A stretch of DNA of 64,000 nt, from positions 1,488,001-1,552,000 of the forward strand of contig NZ_CP132387.1 in NCBI RefSeq assembly GCF_030758755.1, in the 5' to 3' direction. Below, in pieces: positions 46,616 to 57,982 of this stretch. The notes under the pieces were generated by a model, which had not been told where the DNA came from, did not search any database, and saw nothing but the letters and a program-made list of their open reading frames with translations. How positions within the stretch are numbered: position 1 is the first letter of the stretch; every line of letters starts with the position of its first letter. The translations under genes and the position numbers were made by a program. Source of the DNA: Bartonella apihabitans. Its GTDB lineage: Bacteria > Pseudomonadota > Alphaproteobacteria > Rhizobiales > Rhizobiaceae.

Positions 46616-48547
46616 TTATTGATTTTCCAACTCATTCCGGTCTAATTCGTCTTCTTTCCACCGTCCAAAACCATCGATCAAAGCCTCAACAGCCTCGGTT
46701 TTCTCAAGTTCTGCCTTGACATCGCCCAAAAGGGTAAACATCCCGCTATCTGATTTTTCCAAAAGCTCGGCTTCAATGTCACGCAACCTTTTATGTAGGT
46801 TATGTGCACGCAGATGCAAGTAGACAGCCTGTTTTAAAGCTTCTCTTGCGTCTTCAATCGGTGCTTCCGCAAAAGCACAGCGAAATCCGAGATTTTTCAA
46901 CATGCCATGGATACGGTTGAGGATTTGCTCCTGTCCCTTCTGTTTCAACAGCTTCATCATGGCATCGGCATCATTGGGCTGCCATTCACCCATAATCTCA
47001 AGCATAGCACGATGAAGGCCAATGAGCGCAGGATTTTGCAGCTCGAGCTTTGCCAAAGTTTCAAAATCCTCGTACCAGAGCTCGGGATGGGAAGCCAAGG
47101 TCATCAGAATGGCCGCTTCCCGCAAGGGAATAAAACTCGCCGAATTTTTGACCAGATTGGAATTGGCCAAACTCGGGCTGGGACCGCCGCCAATAGTGTT
47201 CGCGTTCCGGTTACCACGATAATTCTTACCATTATTCTTAAAAAAAGCCGGACGGAAAAGATTGCGCAACCGGTCGCGCAGATCTTGTAAATAATAGTGC
47301 CGTAAACTTTCATCCTTGATTGTGAAAATGACCGACTTGATCTCGCGCTCGAGGGCCGCACGCGCTTCCGGCGTTTCGAATTGCTGTCCGAATGTGTATT
47401 TGCGCCATAAAAGTTCGGCAAGCGGAACCGATTTCGATAGTTCCACCTTCAAACTATCCGATCCACCTGTTTTCACAATATCATCGGGGTCTTTGCCATC
47501 GGGAAGCAGAATAAAACGGGCAGAAACACCGGCCTTCAAAATCGGCAAAATGCGCTCGGCCGCCCGAAATGCTGCGTGAACACCCGCCTCATCACCATCA
47601 AAACAAAAGACCGGATCAGGTGTCATGCGCCATAAAAGCGCAATCTGGTCTTCCGTCAAAGCTGTGCCAAGGGGTGCAACAGCAGTGTCGACACCGGCCT
47701 TGGCCATAGCAATCACATCCATATAACCTTCGACGACATAGATCGGCTTGGCGTCTTCTTGTGCTTTCGGCTGTGCGGCTTTTCTGGCTGTGGCTGCATT
47801 ATAAAGCATTTTGCCTTTATGGAAGAGCACCGTTTCAGGACTGTTCAGATATTTTGCCCGCACATTCTTGTCCATGGCGCGCCCGCCAAAGGCAACAATG
47901 CGCCCGCGCAAATCGGCAATCGGAAACATGATGCGGTTTCTGAACCGGTCATATGGTGCTGTGCCATCTTCTGCAGCAACAACCAGCCCGCAATCTTCCA
48001 TCTGTTTTAATGAAATATCCTTGGCAATCAGTGCATCCTTCAAAGCGTTGCGCGCATCCGGCGCAAAACCGATCTGAAAGCGGTCCATCATTGCTTTGGG
48101 CATTTGCCGCCCTTCAAGATAGCTGCGGGCGAGGTTTCCCTCCTGTGATTTCAACTTGCTTTGAAAAAAGACGGACGCAAGACTCATGACATCATAAAGG
48201 TCTTTTTTGATCTTTTCCTGTCTCTCGGCATCCTTGTCACGTGCCGGCATCCGGACACCGGCCTGATTGGCCAAACGTTCGACCGCTTCGGGAAAAGGAA
48301 TACCATCAATCTCGGTCACAAAAGTGAAAATATCGCCACTTGCCCCACAACCGAAGCAATGGTACCGGCCTTTCCGGTCTTCGCAATGGAAGCTTGGCGT
48401 TTTTTCGCCATGGAACGGGCAGCAGCCCCAGAAATCGCCACGCGAAACATTGCTTTTTTTCGGGTCGAAATTCACCCTTTGGCCAACCACTGTTGAAATT
48501 GGCAGGCGTGCACGAATTTCGTCAAGAAAATCGGGTGAAAAACGCAT
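46616..48547 (-). CDS. dnaG: DNA primase
   Basis: A 643-aa primase that makes RNA primers at the replication fork. The N-terminal zinc-binding domain has CPFH at residues 43-46 and CFGC at 64-67. The TOPRIM catalytic core includes IYVVEGYMDVIAMAKAGVDTAVAPLGTALT and a later acidic FCFDGDEAGVHAAFRAAERI. The C-terminal helicase-binding part is helical. Length and motifs are normal and the gene order dnaG-rpoD is conserved. Confidence 0.97.
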   Translation of the reverse strand: MRFSPDFLDEIRARLPISTVVGQRVNFDPKKSNVSRGDFWGCCPFHGEKTPSFHCEDRKGRYHCFGCGASGDIFTFVTEIDGIPFPEAVERLANQAGVRMPARDKDAERQEKIKKDLYDVMSLASVFFQSKLKSQEGNLARSYLEGRQMPKAMMDRFQIGFAPDARNALKDALIAKDISLKQMEDCGLVVAAEDGTAPYDRFRNRIMFPIADLRGRIVAFGGRAMDKNVRAKYLNSPETVLFHKGKMLYNAATARKAAQPKAQEDAKPIYVVEGYMDVIAMAKAGVDTAVAPLGTALTEDQIALLWRMTPDPVFCFDGDEAGVHAAFRAAERILPILKAGVSARFILLPDGKDPDDIVKTGGSDSLKVELSKSVPLAELLWRKYTFGQQFETPEARAALEREIKSVIFTIKDESLRHYYLQDLRDRLRNLFRPAFFKNNGKNYRGNRNANTIGGGPSPSLANSNLVKNSASFIPLREAAILMTLASHPELWYEDFETLAKLELQNPALIGLHRAMLEIMGEWQPNDADAMMKLLKQKGQEQILNRIHGMLKNLGFRCAFAEAPIEDAREALKQAVYLHLRAHNLHKRLRDIEAELLEKSDSGMFTLLGDVKAELEKTEAVEALIDGFGRWKEDELDRNELENQ

Positions 48548-48926
48548 TACTTCTCGTCGTCTCCGGTTCCAGTCCTATTAACTTAAACATTGTTGCGATC
48601 AAATTAAACACCCCGACTGAAAAGACGGTTAAGCATTTGTTTTAAAATGAAATCAAAAGGTGGGGAACGGAAATTTGCATGCCGCGACGAATTGCCTGCT
48701 TTTTTATACGCCATAAGCCTTACCGCTTTTGAGAAATAAAATCAGCGTGACCGGATAAAACCGTATCAATCAGGTTTTTCCCTTCCCTTCGCTGATATTT
48801 CCATTTGCCACTGCACATTTGCCGAAACGGGCTTTACGGCAAGAAGAAAACTTCAAGACACTTGAAGAAGAAAACCCCCGCCCTACCCTTTTTCATTAAA
48901 TTTCATTCCGATTAAAGGAGATATTT
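48548..48926. other. Intergenic region upstream of the GlsB-like gene
   Basis: About 380 bases between the divergent dnaG and glsB-like genes. A GGAGA ribosome site for the latter lies at its right end; nothing else is supported. Confidence 0.4.
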
Positions 48927-49178
48927 ATGCAGGACGCAAGTGTAGGTTGGATTGCCGCTATCATCATTGGCGGATTGGCTGGCTGGGCAGCAAAAACATT
49001 CATGAAAAGCAACACCGGCCTTATTGTGAATATCATTCTTGGTATTGTCGGCGCATCGCTCGCTAGTTTTATATTCAGCCTTTTCGGTGTTACTTTTGCC
49101 GGTGGTTTCGGATATCTGATTTCCGGCTTTATCGGTGCCTGTATTCTTATCTGGCTTGGCCGGCTGATACGCTCGTAA
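48927..49178 (+). CDS. GlsB/YeaQ/YmgE-family small membrane protein
   Basis: An 83-aa inner-membrane protein with GGAGA 8 bases upstream. The three glycine-rich helices match the transglycosylase-associated (GlsB/YeaQ) family: SVGWIAAIIIGGLAGWAAKTFM, then GLIVNIILGIVGASLASFIFSLFG and GGFGYLISGFIGACILIWLGR. Members are stress-induced membrane proteins of unknown biochemistry. Followed by a bidirectional terminator. Confidence 0.88.
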   Translation: MQDASVGWIAAIIIGGLAGWAAKTFMKSNTGLIVNIILGIVGASLASFIFSLFGVTFAGGFGYLISGFIGACILIWLGRLIRS

Positions 49179-49256
49179 AATTTTATTCTGTTTATTCCCG
49201 TTTGGGGCGGGCTGATTGTTCCGTGCCGATCATTCGGGGTTTTTATGAGACACACG

Positions 49257-49288
49257 AAAAAAGGCACCTACAAACAAGGTGCCTTTTA
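49257..49288. terminator. Bidirectional terminator between glsB-like and yqeY-like genes
   Basis: Stem AAAAGGCACCT / AGGTGCCTTTT, 7-base loop, with an A-run before and a T-run after, so it can serve the plus-strand gene ending at 49178 and the convergent minus-strand gene ending at 49370. Confidence 0.88.
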
Positions 49289-49369
49289 TAAAAGTGATTT
49301 TCGAATGGCTTTTATTGAAGTGCTTCAAAAACTCCGGCTGATTTTATAACCGGCTCAAAAGCGTTCCGC

Positions 49370-49822
49370 TTATTTCAGCTTTTCGCGAATGGCGGCACCG
49401 ACTTTTGCAAAGTCCATCTGGCCGTTATAGCGATCTTTCAGCCATGCCATGACCTTGCCCATATCACGCAAGCTTTCCGCACCGGTTGCTTCAAGCCCCT
49501 CGGCAATTGCCTTTTGAACCTCGTTTTCATCAAGCTGACGCGGCAAAAACTCGCGGATAACGGCAATTTCGTCGCTTTCGGCTTTTGCAAGTTCCGGCCG
49601 TCCGCCCTCATTATAAAGCTTGACCAACTCCTCGCGCTGTTTGATCATTTTCGCGAGAATGGATTGTAATTCGGTGTCGTCAACGGCCGGTTTGCCTTCT
49701 CCTCGATTGGCAATATCGCGGTCTTTGACGGCTGCATTGATAAGACGAAGGGTTGAAAGCCGGGCTTTATCATGTTCCTTCATAGCAGTTTTCAACGCAT
49801 TATTAATGTCATCACGCAACAT
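49370..49822 (-). CDS. GatB/YqeY domain protein
   Basis: A 150-aa cytosolic protein preceded by AGGAG. It matches the YqeY family throughout: MLRDDINNALKTAMKEHDKARLSTLRLINAAVKD, AKMIKQREELVKLYNEGGRPELAKAESDEIAVIREFLPRQL, and a C-terminal GKVMAWLKDRYNGQMDFAKVGAAIREKL. The domain also occurs at the C-terminus of GatB and is thought to bind tRNA; the stand-alone role is unclear. A longer frame to 49882 is not family-like. It is divergent from carA, as commonly found in this order. Confidence 0.9.
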   Translation of the reverse strand: MLRDDINNALKTAMKEHDKARLSTLRLINAAVKDRDIANRGEGKPAVDDTELQSILAKMIKQREELVKLYNEGGRPELAKAESDEIAVIREFLPRQLDENEVQKAIAEGLEATGAESLRDMGKVMAWLKDRYNGQMDFAKVGAAIREKLK

Positions 49823-50080
49823 GGTTCTGTTCACTCCTGTGGAAATTTGTCTTGGTCTACAAAATCGCCGTCCCTCATGCAATGGACAGCATTAAAAATA
49901 ATGGAAAAAGCCTTGAAAAAGACTTCTATTGCTCTTTACCTTGCCGATCAAAGCTCCTATATCACAAACCTTAGCCGAAATTGGAAAACTCGAACGCCCA
50001 GCAGATGCCATTTGCTTGCGGCTTTTTAGTGCGAACAATAAACGCGCCGTTTTAAACCAACGTTTAATTGAGAGTGAGCG

Positions 50081-51277
50081 ATGACTAATACAACAAAAAC
50101 GACTTTACCTTGGGGCACAACGAAACCCACTGCGCTTTTGGTATTAGCAGACGGAACCGTCATTGAAGGTAAAGGTTTGGGTAGAACAGGTTCCATTGAA
50201 GCTGAAGTCTGCTTCAATACTGCTATGACCGGATATGAGGAAATCCTCACCGATCCTTCCTATACCGGACAGATTGTAACATTTACTTTTCCGCATATTG
50301 GCAATGTCGGCGTCAATGCCGAAGATATCGAGGACCTGACACCGGCTCAACGCAGTGGTGCTGTGGGGGCAATTTTCAAAGCCGATATTACCCACCCCTC
50401 GAATTATCGCGCCGCAGAAGGTCTGGACAAATGGCTTTCCCAACGCGGTATCATCGCCCTTTGCGGCATTGATACACGTGCCCTGACCTCGCTTATTCGT
50501 GAAAAAGGCCTTACCAATGCGGTAATTGCCCATGACAAGAACGGCGTTTTTGATGTCGAGGCTTTGAAAGAGCGCGCCCGCAAGTGGAGCGGCTTGGTCG
50601 GGCTTGACCTTGCTAAAGATGTAACCGAAGGCCAGTCATCCGAATGGAATGAAACGCCATGGGTATGGAATGAAGGCTATGGCCATGAAAAGACGAAAGA
50701 CATTCATATTGTTGCCGTCGATTATGGCGTAAAGCGCAATATTCTGCGGCTCCTTGCCGGACTTGAAGCACGTGTCACCGTGGTTCCTGCAAAAACTACA
50801 GCCGAAGAAATTTTGGCTTTGAATCCTGATGGTATTTTCCTGTCGAATGGCCCGGGTGACCCTGCAGCCACGGCAGAATATGCTGTTCCGATGATCAGAA
50901 AACTCGTCGAGACAGGTATTCCGATGTTCGGCATTTGCCTTGGTCACCAATTGCTTGCTTTGGCAATGGGTGCAAAAACTGTCAAAATGCATCAGGGGCA
51001 TCACGGTGCCAACCATCCGGTACAGGATAAAGAAACCGGCAAGGTGGAAATTGTTTCCATGAACCATGGTTTTGCAGTTGACGCAAAAACCCTTCCCCAA
51101 GGTGTCGAAGAAACGCAAATCTCGCTGTTTGACGGTTCGAACTGTGGTATCAGGCTTGTCGGCAAGCCGGTCTTTTCAGTGCAACAGCACCCCGAAGCTT
51201 CGCCTGGTTCACAGGATAGCCATTATCTCTTCCAGCAATTTGCAAAGATGATCCGTGAACATAAAAAAGCGGCATAA
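50081..51277 (+). CDS. carA: Carbamoyl-phosphate synthase small subunit
   Basis: A 398-aa glutamine amidotransferase that delivers ammonia to CarB for arginine and pyrimidine synthesis. GAGCG precedes the ATG. The N-terminal domain includes TGYEEILTDPSYTGQIVTFT; the class-I amidotransferase domain has the nucleophile Cys286 in FGICLGHQLLALAMGA and the His370/Glu372 pair in VQQHPEASPG. Intact and full length. It is followed by its own terminator, and the partner carB lies 3.2 kb downstream rather than adjacent. Confidence 0.96.
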   Translation: MTNTTKTTLPWGTTKPTALLVLADGTVIEGKGLGRTGSIEAEVCFNTAMTGYEEILTDPSYTGQIVTFTFPHIGNVGVNAEDIEDLTPAQRSGAVGAIFKADITHPSNYRAAEGLDKWLSQRGIIALCGIDTRALTSLIREKGLTNAVIAHDKNGVFDVEALKERARKWSGLVGLDLAKDVTEGQSSEWNETPWVWNEGYGHEKTKDIHIVAVDYGVKRNILRLLAGLEARVTVVPAKTTAEEILALNPDGIFLSNGPGDPAATAEYAVPMIRKLVETGIPMFGICLGHQLLALAMGAKTVKMHQGHHGANHPVQDKETGKVEIVSMNHGFAVDAKTLPQGVEETQISLFDGSNCGIRLVGKPVFSVQQHPEASPGSQDSHYLFQQFAKMIREHKKAA

Positions 51278-51320
51278 TCGACCGCTTCCGGATTGGCTTT
51301 TAACGAATTTAAAATAATCG

Positions 51321-51346
51321 AAAACCCGCTGAAAAAGCGGGTTTTT
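51321..51346 (+). terminator. Terminator of carA
   Basis: Stem AACCCGCT / AGCGGGTT with a 4-5 base A-rich loop followed by TTTTTT, 44 bases after the carA stop. Confidence 0.9.
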
Positions 51347-51615
51347 TGTGTTCAATAATATTGTTTTGCCGGTTTTATCAGAAAGGCCATAAAAAGCAGC
51401 GTCCACTCCCTGCTCTTCCCCATTCCAATTGTCCCGTTCATTTTTTACCAGCCGTTAAAACTGGCTTTCCAATACGGTGTGCCTTTGCTCCCCTTGAACT
51501 CAGAATAACTCCGTCACCTTCAAAACAGCTTCATGTTAGAACCGAACTTACTTCCGGAAATTGATCTCGACAATTCTGGCGGTTTCTGGAATTTTCAATG
51601 TTGTTTTTAACTCGA

Positions 51616-52902
51616 TTAGCTGCCTCTCGCTTTTTCCTTGTGTTCTCTCACAAGTTCATATGTCGTTAAACGCGGGCTTTTATCTTCACGAACAAAAAAG
51701 CCGAAAACCAGTGTTGTTGCGAGCAACACGAAAAATGCGGTTGCACAAGGGGCGCCGGCAAATTTGAACGGCGCAGTGTCGCTGGTGAAATAGCTGAAAA
51801 TCGACGTATAAAACACCGGCCCGATCATCGACGTGATGGAGGTTATTGATGTCAAAGCGCCTTGAAGGGCACCTTGCGCGTTGGCTGGGACTTGGGAAGA
51901 AGCAATCGAGCGCATTGGCACATGGGCAATATATTCCGGCATAGTGAAAAGGAAAACGACATAAAGCATATAACCTTCAAAGGCGAAGGTATAGCCGACC
52001 ATGCCGACGAGCGCGAAGAGAAGCCCGATCATGGAAATTTTCCAGTTACTCAAGTGCCTTGTCATATAAGGCAAGAGCAATCCCATCACTATGCATTGGC
52101 CGATGCCGAAAACGCCATAGGCAAAACCTATGGAAAATTCACTCCAGCCATAACGTTCTTTGGTCATAAAAGCCAAAGTTGAAGGCCAAACCGCCTCGGC
52201 AAGCCAATAGAGGAAGAAGGCAAGCGCCACCCAGAGCACAGTGCGATAATGGCGCAATTCCAGCAGAGCGCCAACCGGATTTGCCCTTTTGATCTCAAAG
52301 GGGCGGCGCAACGACAAAGGCAGAGTTTCCGGCAGCATATACATGGCAAAAACAAAATTGACGAGCGAAAGTCCGGCTGAAAAATAAAACGGCATGCGGG
52401 GGCCGATTTCGCCCAGAACACCACCAATCAGTGGGCCTAAAAAGAAGCCGACACCAAAGGCAATACCGATGAGCCCGAAATTGCGTGTTCTGGTGTTATC
52501 GTCGGAAATATCGGCAAGATAAGCCGAACAGGTTGAAAAACTGGCGCCGCTGACACCGGCAAGAATTCTGCCGATAAAGAGCATGGAATAGCTCCACGCA
52601 ATAGCGCAGATAAAATTGTCGATCGCAAAAGTGATGATGGATAACAATAAAATCGGACGACGTCCGAAACGGTCGGAAAGATTGCCGATAAAAGGGGCAA
52701 ACAGAAACTGCATGGTTGAATAGACCATGAGCAAAATGCCGCCATCAACCGATGCACGGCTGATACTGTCGCCGGTCAATTGGCTAAGATATTCCGGCAT
52801 AACCGGCACAATAATCGCAATGCCGATAATATCCAGTAACAGCGTGATGAAGACCAGAACAAGTCCCTTGTGAACAAATTTTGCATCGAGACTTTGCGAC
52901 AT
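51616..52902 (-). CDS. MFS drug efflux transporter, TetA-like
   Basis: A 428-aa inner-membrane antiporter with twelve helices. The N-terminal LVLVFITLLLDIIGIAIIVPVMPEYL and the loop GNLSDRFGRRPILLLS are typical of the tetracycline/H+ antiporter group (TCR/Tet), as is AGVSGASFSTCSAYLADIS. The substrate cannot be told from sequence; close relatives are common as chromosomal genes in this order and need not confer resistance. It is convergent with carA. Confidence 0.85.
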   Translation of the reverse strand: MSQSLDAKFVHKGLVLVFITLLLDIIGIAIIVPVMPEYLSQLTGDSISRASVDGGILLMVYSTMQFLFAPFIGNLSDRFGRRPILLLSIITFAIDNFICAIAWSYSMLFIGRILAGVSGASFSTCSAYLADISDDNTRTRNFGLIGIAFGVGFFLGPLIGGVLGEIGPRMPFYFSAGLSLVNFVFAMYMLPETLPLSLRRPFEIKRANPVGALLELRHYRTVLWVALAFFLYWLAEAVWPSTLAFMTKERYGWSEFSIGFAYGVFGIGQCIVMGLLLPYMTRHLSNWKISMIGLLFALVGMVGYTFAFEGYMLYVVFLFTMPEYIAHVPMRSIASSQVPANAQGALQGALTSITSITSMIGPVFYTSIFSYFTSDTAPFKFAGAPCATAFFVLLATTLVFGFFVREDKSPRLTTYELVREHKEKARGS

Positions 52903-53339
52903 GACGAATTTCCATGCTTGTACAAGAAATTGCTAATAGGACTATTGTGAAAAATAGAAAAGGGAAAAAACGCGGCTTACTGAACTCTCTATACTATTTC
53001 CTGAAAGATCAAGACGTTTCAGATGTTTGAACCGGAAATATTTTCCCGAATATTTTCGGCTTTTTTAGAAGGTTTTAAAAGGTCATGTTTGCCGAAAGGC
53101 AAAACACAGGTGTGCACACCAAAATTATTGAAAGTTCCATGCGGGTGAAGTTCAGGTGAAGATGAATGCCTGCAATTTTCACTACCCCCATAATTTATGC
53201 CGGCCACTTTATGAAAGACACGCGATACCCGTGAACGCACATGCGATAATTGAATGATAATGATCGCTTAGAGATGACAGCGCAATAGTGGTAAACAGAA
53301 AGCCTTTCAACTTCTTAAAATCTCCCGAGTACGGATTTT
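52903..53339. other. Intergenic region
   Basis: About 435 bases between two minus-strand genes. A 73-codon minus frame (53019-53240) has no ribosome site and no family features and is not called. Confidence 0.4.
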
Positions 53340-54239
53340 TTAAAATCCGTCACATGATTCCATTTTTCCCAGTTGATAGCCGGTTTTAAATGCATTCACT
53401 CTTTGTGCGGACGTTCCATGGGTAAAACTATCGGGCACAACATAACCTTGTGTCCGTTTTTGCAATGTATCATCACCAATTTTTGCCGCTGCATTCAATG
53501 CATAGCCGATATCACCTTCTTCAAGAATTCCGTCATCCTCGGTTGAATGCGCCCACACACCGGCATAACAATCGGCCTGCAATTCAATTTTTACCGAAAG
53601 CGCATTGGCAGTCGATGTATCGGCTCTTGCCCTCGCTTTATTCATCCGGTCAAGAACACCGGTCAAATTCTGCACATGATGGCCGACTTCATGGGCAATG
53701 ACATAAGCTTGTGCAAATTCCCCCGGTGCGCCGAAATGGGTCGACAATTTGTCGAAAAATTCGTCATCAAGATATAGCTTTTGATCGGCGGGACAATAGA
53801 AAGGCCCTACGGCCGCGGTTGCAAGCCCGCATGGCGAATCGATAGTGCCGGAAAACCGCACAAGGATCGGTGGCTTATATTTGGCATTGTGGCGGGAGAA
53901 TATATCGCCCCACGTATCTTCTGTTTCGGCAAGAACCGTTGCAATGAAAAGGCTGCGCCGGTCATTGGTTTGAAGCGAGGCTTTTGCTGCGCTAGACGAC
54001 GCTCTATGTTCATTCACCAAGGCTCCATCGCCGAATAGAAAACGTGTCGGACTATAGCCAAAGAAGCTAAGCCCAAGAAAAATAACAACAAGAATAAGAA
54101 TTCCCTTGAAACCGCCACGCGACAACAAGGCGAAACCGACGCCGCTCAAACCTGTTCGAAAAACCGGACTTGCACCGTTATTTTCTTCGCCGCGACGATC
54201 TTCGATATTGTCGCTTTGTCTTCCACCTTCCCACCGCAT
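53340..54239 (-). CDS. YpfJ-family neutral zinc metallopeptidase
   Basis: A 299-aa membrane-anchored protein with GAGGAG upstream. Residues about 1-40 are hydrophilic (WEGGRQSDNIEDRRG, the family N-terminus), followed by one helix (GILILVVIFLGLSFFGYSP) and a periplasmic metallopeptidase-like domain with FSGTIDSPCGLATAAVGPFYCPADQKLYLDDEFFD, the zinc-binding AYVIAHEVGHHVQNLTGV and IELQADCYAGVWAH with the third ligand. All HExxH residues are intact. The substrate is unknown. Divergent from carB. Confidence 0.92.
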   Translation of the reverse strand: MRWEGGRQSDNIEDRRGEENNGASPVFRTGLSGVGFALLSRGGFKGILILVVIFLGLSFFGYSPTRFLFGDGALVNEHRASSSAAKASLQTNDRRSLFIATVLAETEDTWGDIFSRHNAKYKPPILVRFSGTIDSPCGLATAAVGPFYCPADQKLYLDDEFFDKLSTHFGAPGEFAQAYVIAHEVGHHVQNLTGVLDRMNKARARADTSTANALSVKIELQADCYAGVWAHSTEDDGILEEGDIGYALNAAAKIGDDTLQKRTQGYVVPDSFTHGTSAQRVNAFKTGYQLGKMESCDGF

Positions 54240-54457
54240 AAGCCACTCCTCGCGCTTAATTTATTGAGAAGCATATAACTTCCTCCTCCAGGAAGAGAAG
54301 GCTTCCCCCTATAGTAAAGCAAAAAAAATTAGGAAAAGCAAAATTTAGGGGGTTACTTTCCTGTCGACTTTACCTATAAGGCAGGCTTAGCCTTAAAAAA
54401 AGAAATGTTGAACCTGCCAGTTTTTCCCTGCGCGGGTGTTTGCGATAGGATGCTGCC

Positions 54458-57400
54458 ATGCCAAAACGCACAGATATAAAATCCATTCTCATCATCGGTG
54501 CGGGACCTATTGTTATCGGTCAAGCCTGCGAATTCGACTATTCGGGAACGCAAGCTTGTAAAGCCTTGAAAGAGGAAGGCTACCGGATCATTCTGGTCAA
54601 TTCCAATCCGGCGACAATCATGACAGATCCTGATCTTGCCGATGCAACCTATATCGAGCCGATAACGCCGGAAGTTGTCGCAAAAATTATTGCCCGCGAA
54701 AAGCCGGATGCGCTGCTTCCCACCATGGGCGGGCAAACTGCCTTGAACACGGCTTTGTCGTTAAAACGCATGGGCGTTCTCGAACGTTATCATGTCGAGA
54801 TGATCGGAGCCGATGCCAAGGCAATTGACAAAGCCGAAGACCGTGCATTGTTCCGCGAAGCCATGGCAAAAATCGGTCTTGAAACGCCCAAATCCATGCT
54901 TGCCAATGCAACCGAAATCAAGGAAGAGGATCGCAAACGCCACGATGCAATGCGCGACAAGCTCAAGGCCGAACTTGAGGGTGACGAGCTTGATAAAGCG
55001 CTTGAAAAACTTGAACATGACTGGCATTTGGGCGAAGGCGACCGCAAGCAGCGTTATATTTCCCATGCAACCGGCAAAGCCGGTCAAGCTCTCGATGTTG
55101 TGGGGCTTCCGGCAATTATCCGCCCGTCTTTTACGCTGGGTGGAACCGGTGGCGGCATTGCCTATAACCGTTCGGAATTTTACGAAATTATCGAACGCGG
55201 GCTTGAAGCTTCGCCAACCACAGAAGTTCTCATTGAAGAAAGTGTTCTGGGCTGGAAAGAATTCGAGATGGAAGTTGTCCGCGACAAGAAAGACAACTGC
55301 ATCATCGTCTGTTCGATTGAAAATCTTGACCCTATGGGCGTTCACACCGGTGACTCGATTACAGTCGCACCGGCTTTGACTTTGACCGACAAAGAATATC
55401 AGATGATGCGCAATGCCTCGATTGCGGTTTTGCGCGAAATTGGTGTCGAGACTGGCGGTTCCAACGTGCAATTTGCCGTCAATCCGGAAAATGGCCGTTT
55501 GATTGTGATCGAAATGAATCCGCGTGTTTCGCGTTCTTCCGCTCTCGCCTCGAAAGCCACCGGTTTTCCGATTGCCAAAGTTGCCGCAAAACTTGCTGTC
55601 GGCTACACGTTGGACGAATTGGAAAACGACATTACCGGAGGAGCAACTCCGGCTTCGTTCGAGCCGTCAATCGACTATATTGTTACCAAAATTCCGCGTT
55701 TTGCCTTTGAGAAATTCCCGGGTGCCTCGCATACTTTGACCACGGCAATGAAATCGGTCGGCGAAGTTATGGCAATTGGCCGTACTTTTCAGGAATCTTT
55801 GCAAAAAGCTTTGCGCGGGCTTGAAACCGGCTTGACCGGCCTTGACGACATTACCATCCCCGAGCACGCCGAAGGCGACGAGAAAAATGCTATCCGTGCC
55901 GCTATCGGCACACCGACACCCGATCGTTTACGTTATGTAGCGCAAGCCATGCGCATGGGTATGCCATTAAACGAAATCCACCAGATCAGCAAAATCGACC
56001 CGTGGTTTCTTGAGCAGATTGCCTCGATTGTCGACATGGAACAACGCGTGCGCGAGCAAGGCCTGCCGAAGGATGCAGAAAATTTCCGTATGCTCAAATC
56101 CATGGGCTTTTCGGATGCGCGGCTTGGCAGCATTACCGGTCTTGAAACCGAAGAGGTTACGAAAGCGCGCCATGAACTCAATGTAAAGCCGGTATTCAAG
56201 CGTGTTGATACCTGTGCAGCCGAATTTGCTTCACCGACTGCTTATATGTATTCGACCTATGAAGTGCCTTTCGCCGGAAAAATGCGTTCTGAAGCCAATG
56301 TTTCCGACAGGAAAAAGGTTGTTATCCTTGGTGGCGGGCCGAACCGTATCGGACAAGGTATCGAGTTCGATTATTGCTGTTGTCATGCGGCTTTTGCGCT
56401 CCATGATGCAGGCTATGAAGCCATTATGGTCAATTGCAATCCGGAAACCGTTTCGACAGATTACGATACGTCCGACCGGCTTTATTTCGAGCCTCTGACT
56501 GCCGAGGATGTGCTTTCAATTCTCGAAGCGGAAAAAGAAAAAGGCGAGCTTGTCGGTGTTATCGTCCAGTTCGGTGGGCAAACACCATTGAAGCTTGCCG
56601 CCTCGCTTGAAAAATCCGGCATTCCGATACTTGGAACCTCGCCGGATGCAATCGATCTCGCGGAAGACCGCGACCGCTTCCAGAAATTGCTCATCAAGCT
56701 TGATCTGACACAGCCGAAAAATGGCATTGCCTATTCGGTCGAACAGGCGCGCCTTGTTGCCAATGATCTGGGCTTCCCGCTGGTTGTACGCCCGTCTTAT
56801 GTGCTTGGCGGCCGCGCCATGCAAATCATTCATGACGAGCGTAATTTGCAATCCTATCTTCTGGATACAGTACCCGAACTGGTACCGGAAGAAATCAAGG
56901 CCCATTACCCGAATGACAAAACCGGCCAGATCAATACACTTCTCGGCAAAAATCCTCTTCTTTTCGACACCTACCTCACCAATGCAATCGAGGTTGATGT
57001 CGATTGCCTGTGCGATGGCGAAGATACTTTCGTTGCCGGTATTATGGAACATATCGAGGAAGCGGGCATCCACTCGGGTGACTCCGCCTGTTCGCTTCCC
57101 GTTCACACATTGTCACCTGAAATTGTCGAAGAATTGAAACGCCAGACGATCGAGCTTGCCAAAGCGCTTCATGTCGGCGGTTTGATGAATGTGCAATATG
57201 CCGTCAAAGAAGGTGTTATCTATATTCTCGAGGTCAACCCGCGCGCTTCCCGTACCGTTCCTTTTGTTGCCAAAACAATCGGACGGCCGATTGCCAAAGT
57301 GGCTGCCCGTGTTATGGCCGGTGAAAAGCTTGAAAAAACAATCAATTGCTATGGCGGAAGACCCAAGCCCCAGAAAAAACCGCACATCGCTGTGAAAGAG

Positions 57401-57943
57401 GCTGTTTTCCCGTTTGCCCGCTTCCAAGGCGTTGACACTTTGCTTGGACCGGAAATGCGTTCAACCGGCGAGGTCATGGGGCTAGACTATAGTTTCGCTC
57501 TTGCTTATGCCAAAGCGCAGCTTGGTGCAGGTAACGATCTCCCGCGCGAAGGAACACTTTTTGTGTCGGTCAAGGATGATGACAAAAAACGCGTGCTCAG
57601 CGCCGTCAAGCGCATGGCAAAACTCGGTTTTTCAATCCTTGCAACCACAGGAACACAGAAATTTCTTGAAGAACACGGCGTAAAAGCAAAAAAGATCAAC
57701 AAGGTTCTCGAAGGTCGTCCGCATATTGAAGATGCTATTCGCAACCGTCAGGTCCAGATTGTTTTCAATACAACGGATACGGCAAGTGCAATTTCCGATT
57801 CAAAGTCGCTGCGTCGCGCGGCTTTGATGCAAAAGGTTCCCTATTACACGACAATGTCGGGAGCGATATCGGTTGTTGATGCGATAGAAGCTTTGCAGAA
57901 TGGCACAATTCAAGTGCGCCCGCTGCAAGAATATACCGAATAA
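54458..57943 (+). CDS. carB: Carbamoyl-phosphate synthase large subunit
   Basis: An 1161-aa enzyme making carbamoyl phosphate from bicarbonate, ammonia and two ATP. It has two homologous synthetase halves, each with an ATP-grasp fold: the first with [37 protein letters not shown] and [24 protein letters not shown], the second with [37 protein letters not shown] and [23 protein letters not shown]. The allosteric domain is C-terminal. Full family length for rhizobial CarB. AGGATG precedes the ATG. Followed by a terminator. The small subunit gene is at 50081. Confidence 0.97.
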   Translation: MPKRTDIKSILIIGAGPIVIGQACEFDYSGTQACKALKEEGYRIILVNSNPATIMTDPDLADATYIEPITPEVVAKIIAREKPDALLPTMGGQTALNTALSLKRMGVLERYHVEMIGADAKAIDKAEDRALFREAMAKIGLETPKSMLANATEIKEEDRKRHDAMRDKLKAELEGDELDKALEKLEHDWHLGEGDRKQRYISHATGKAGQALDVVGLPAIIRPSFTLGGTGGGIAYNRSEFYEIIERGLEASPTTEVLIEESVLGWKEFEMEVVRDKKDNCIIVCSIENLDPMGVHTGDSITVAPALTLTDKEYQMMRNASIAVLREIGVETGGSNVQFAVNPENGRLIVIEMNPRVSRSSALASKATGFPIAKVAAKLAVGYTLDELENDITGGATPASFEPSIDYIVTKIPRFAFEKFPGASHTLTTAMKSVGEVMAIGRTFQESLQKALRGLETGLTGLDDITIPEHAEGDEKNAIRAAIGTPTPDRLRYVAQAMRMGMPLNEIHQISKIDPWFLEQIASIVDMEQRVREQGLPKDAENFRMLKSMGFSDARLGSITGLETEEVTKARHELNVKPVFKRVDTCAAEFASPTAYMYSTYEVPFAGKMRSEANVSDRKKVVILGGGPNRIGQGIEFDYCCCHAAFALHDAGYEAIMVNCNPETVSTDYDTSDRLYFEPLTAEDVLSILEAEKEKGELVGVIVQFGGQTPLKLAASLEKSGIPILGTSPDAIDLAEDRDRFQKLLIKLDLTQPKNGIAYSVEQARLVANDLGFPLVVRPSYVLGGRAMQIIHDERNLQSYLLDTVPELVPEEIKAHYPNDKTGQINTLLGKNPLLFDTYLTNAIEVDVDCLCDGEDTFVAGIMEHIEEAGIHSGDSACSLPVHTLSPEIVEELKRQTIELAKALHVGGLMNVQYAVKEGVIYILEVNPRASRTVPFVAKTIGRPIAKVAARVMAGEKLEKTINCYGGRPKPQKKPHIAVKEAVFPFARFQGVDTLLGPEMRSTGEVMGLDYSFALAYAKAQLGAGNDLPREGTLFVSVKDDDKKRVLSAVKRMAKLGFSILATTGTQKFLEEHGVKAKKINKVLEGRPHIEDAIRNRQVQIVFNTTDTASAISDSKSLRRAALMQKVPYYTTMSGAISVVDAIEALQNGTIQVRPLQEYTE

Positions 57944-57950
57944 TTGTCTC

Positions 57951-57982
57951 GCCCACGGCTAAAGCATAATTTGCCGTGGGCT
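57951..57982 (+). terminator. Hairpin terminator of carB
   Basis: Perfect 9-bp stem GCCCACGGC / GCCGTGGGC with a 13-base loop, followed by TTATTTATT, immediately after the carB stop. Confidence 0.8.

Noticed and set aside
53019..53240. 73-codon minus-strand frame
   Set aside because: No ribosome site, odd residue mix and no recognised family.
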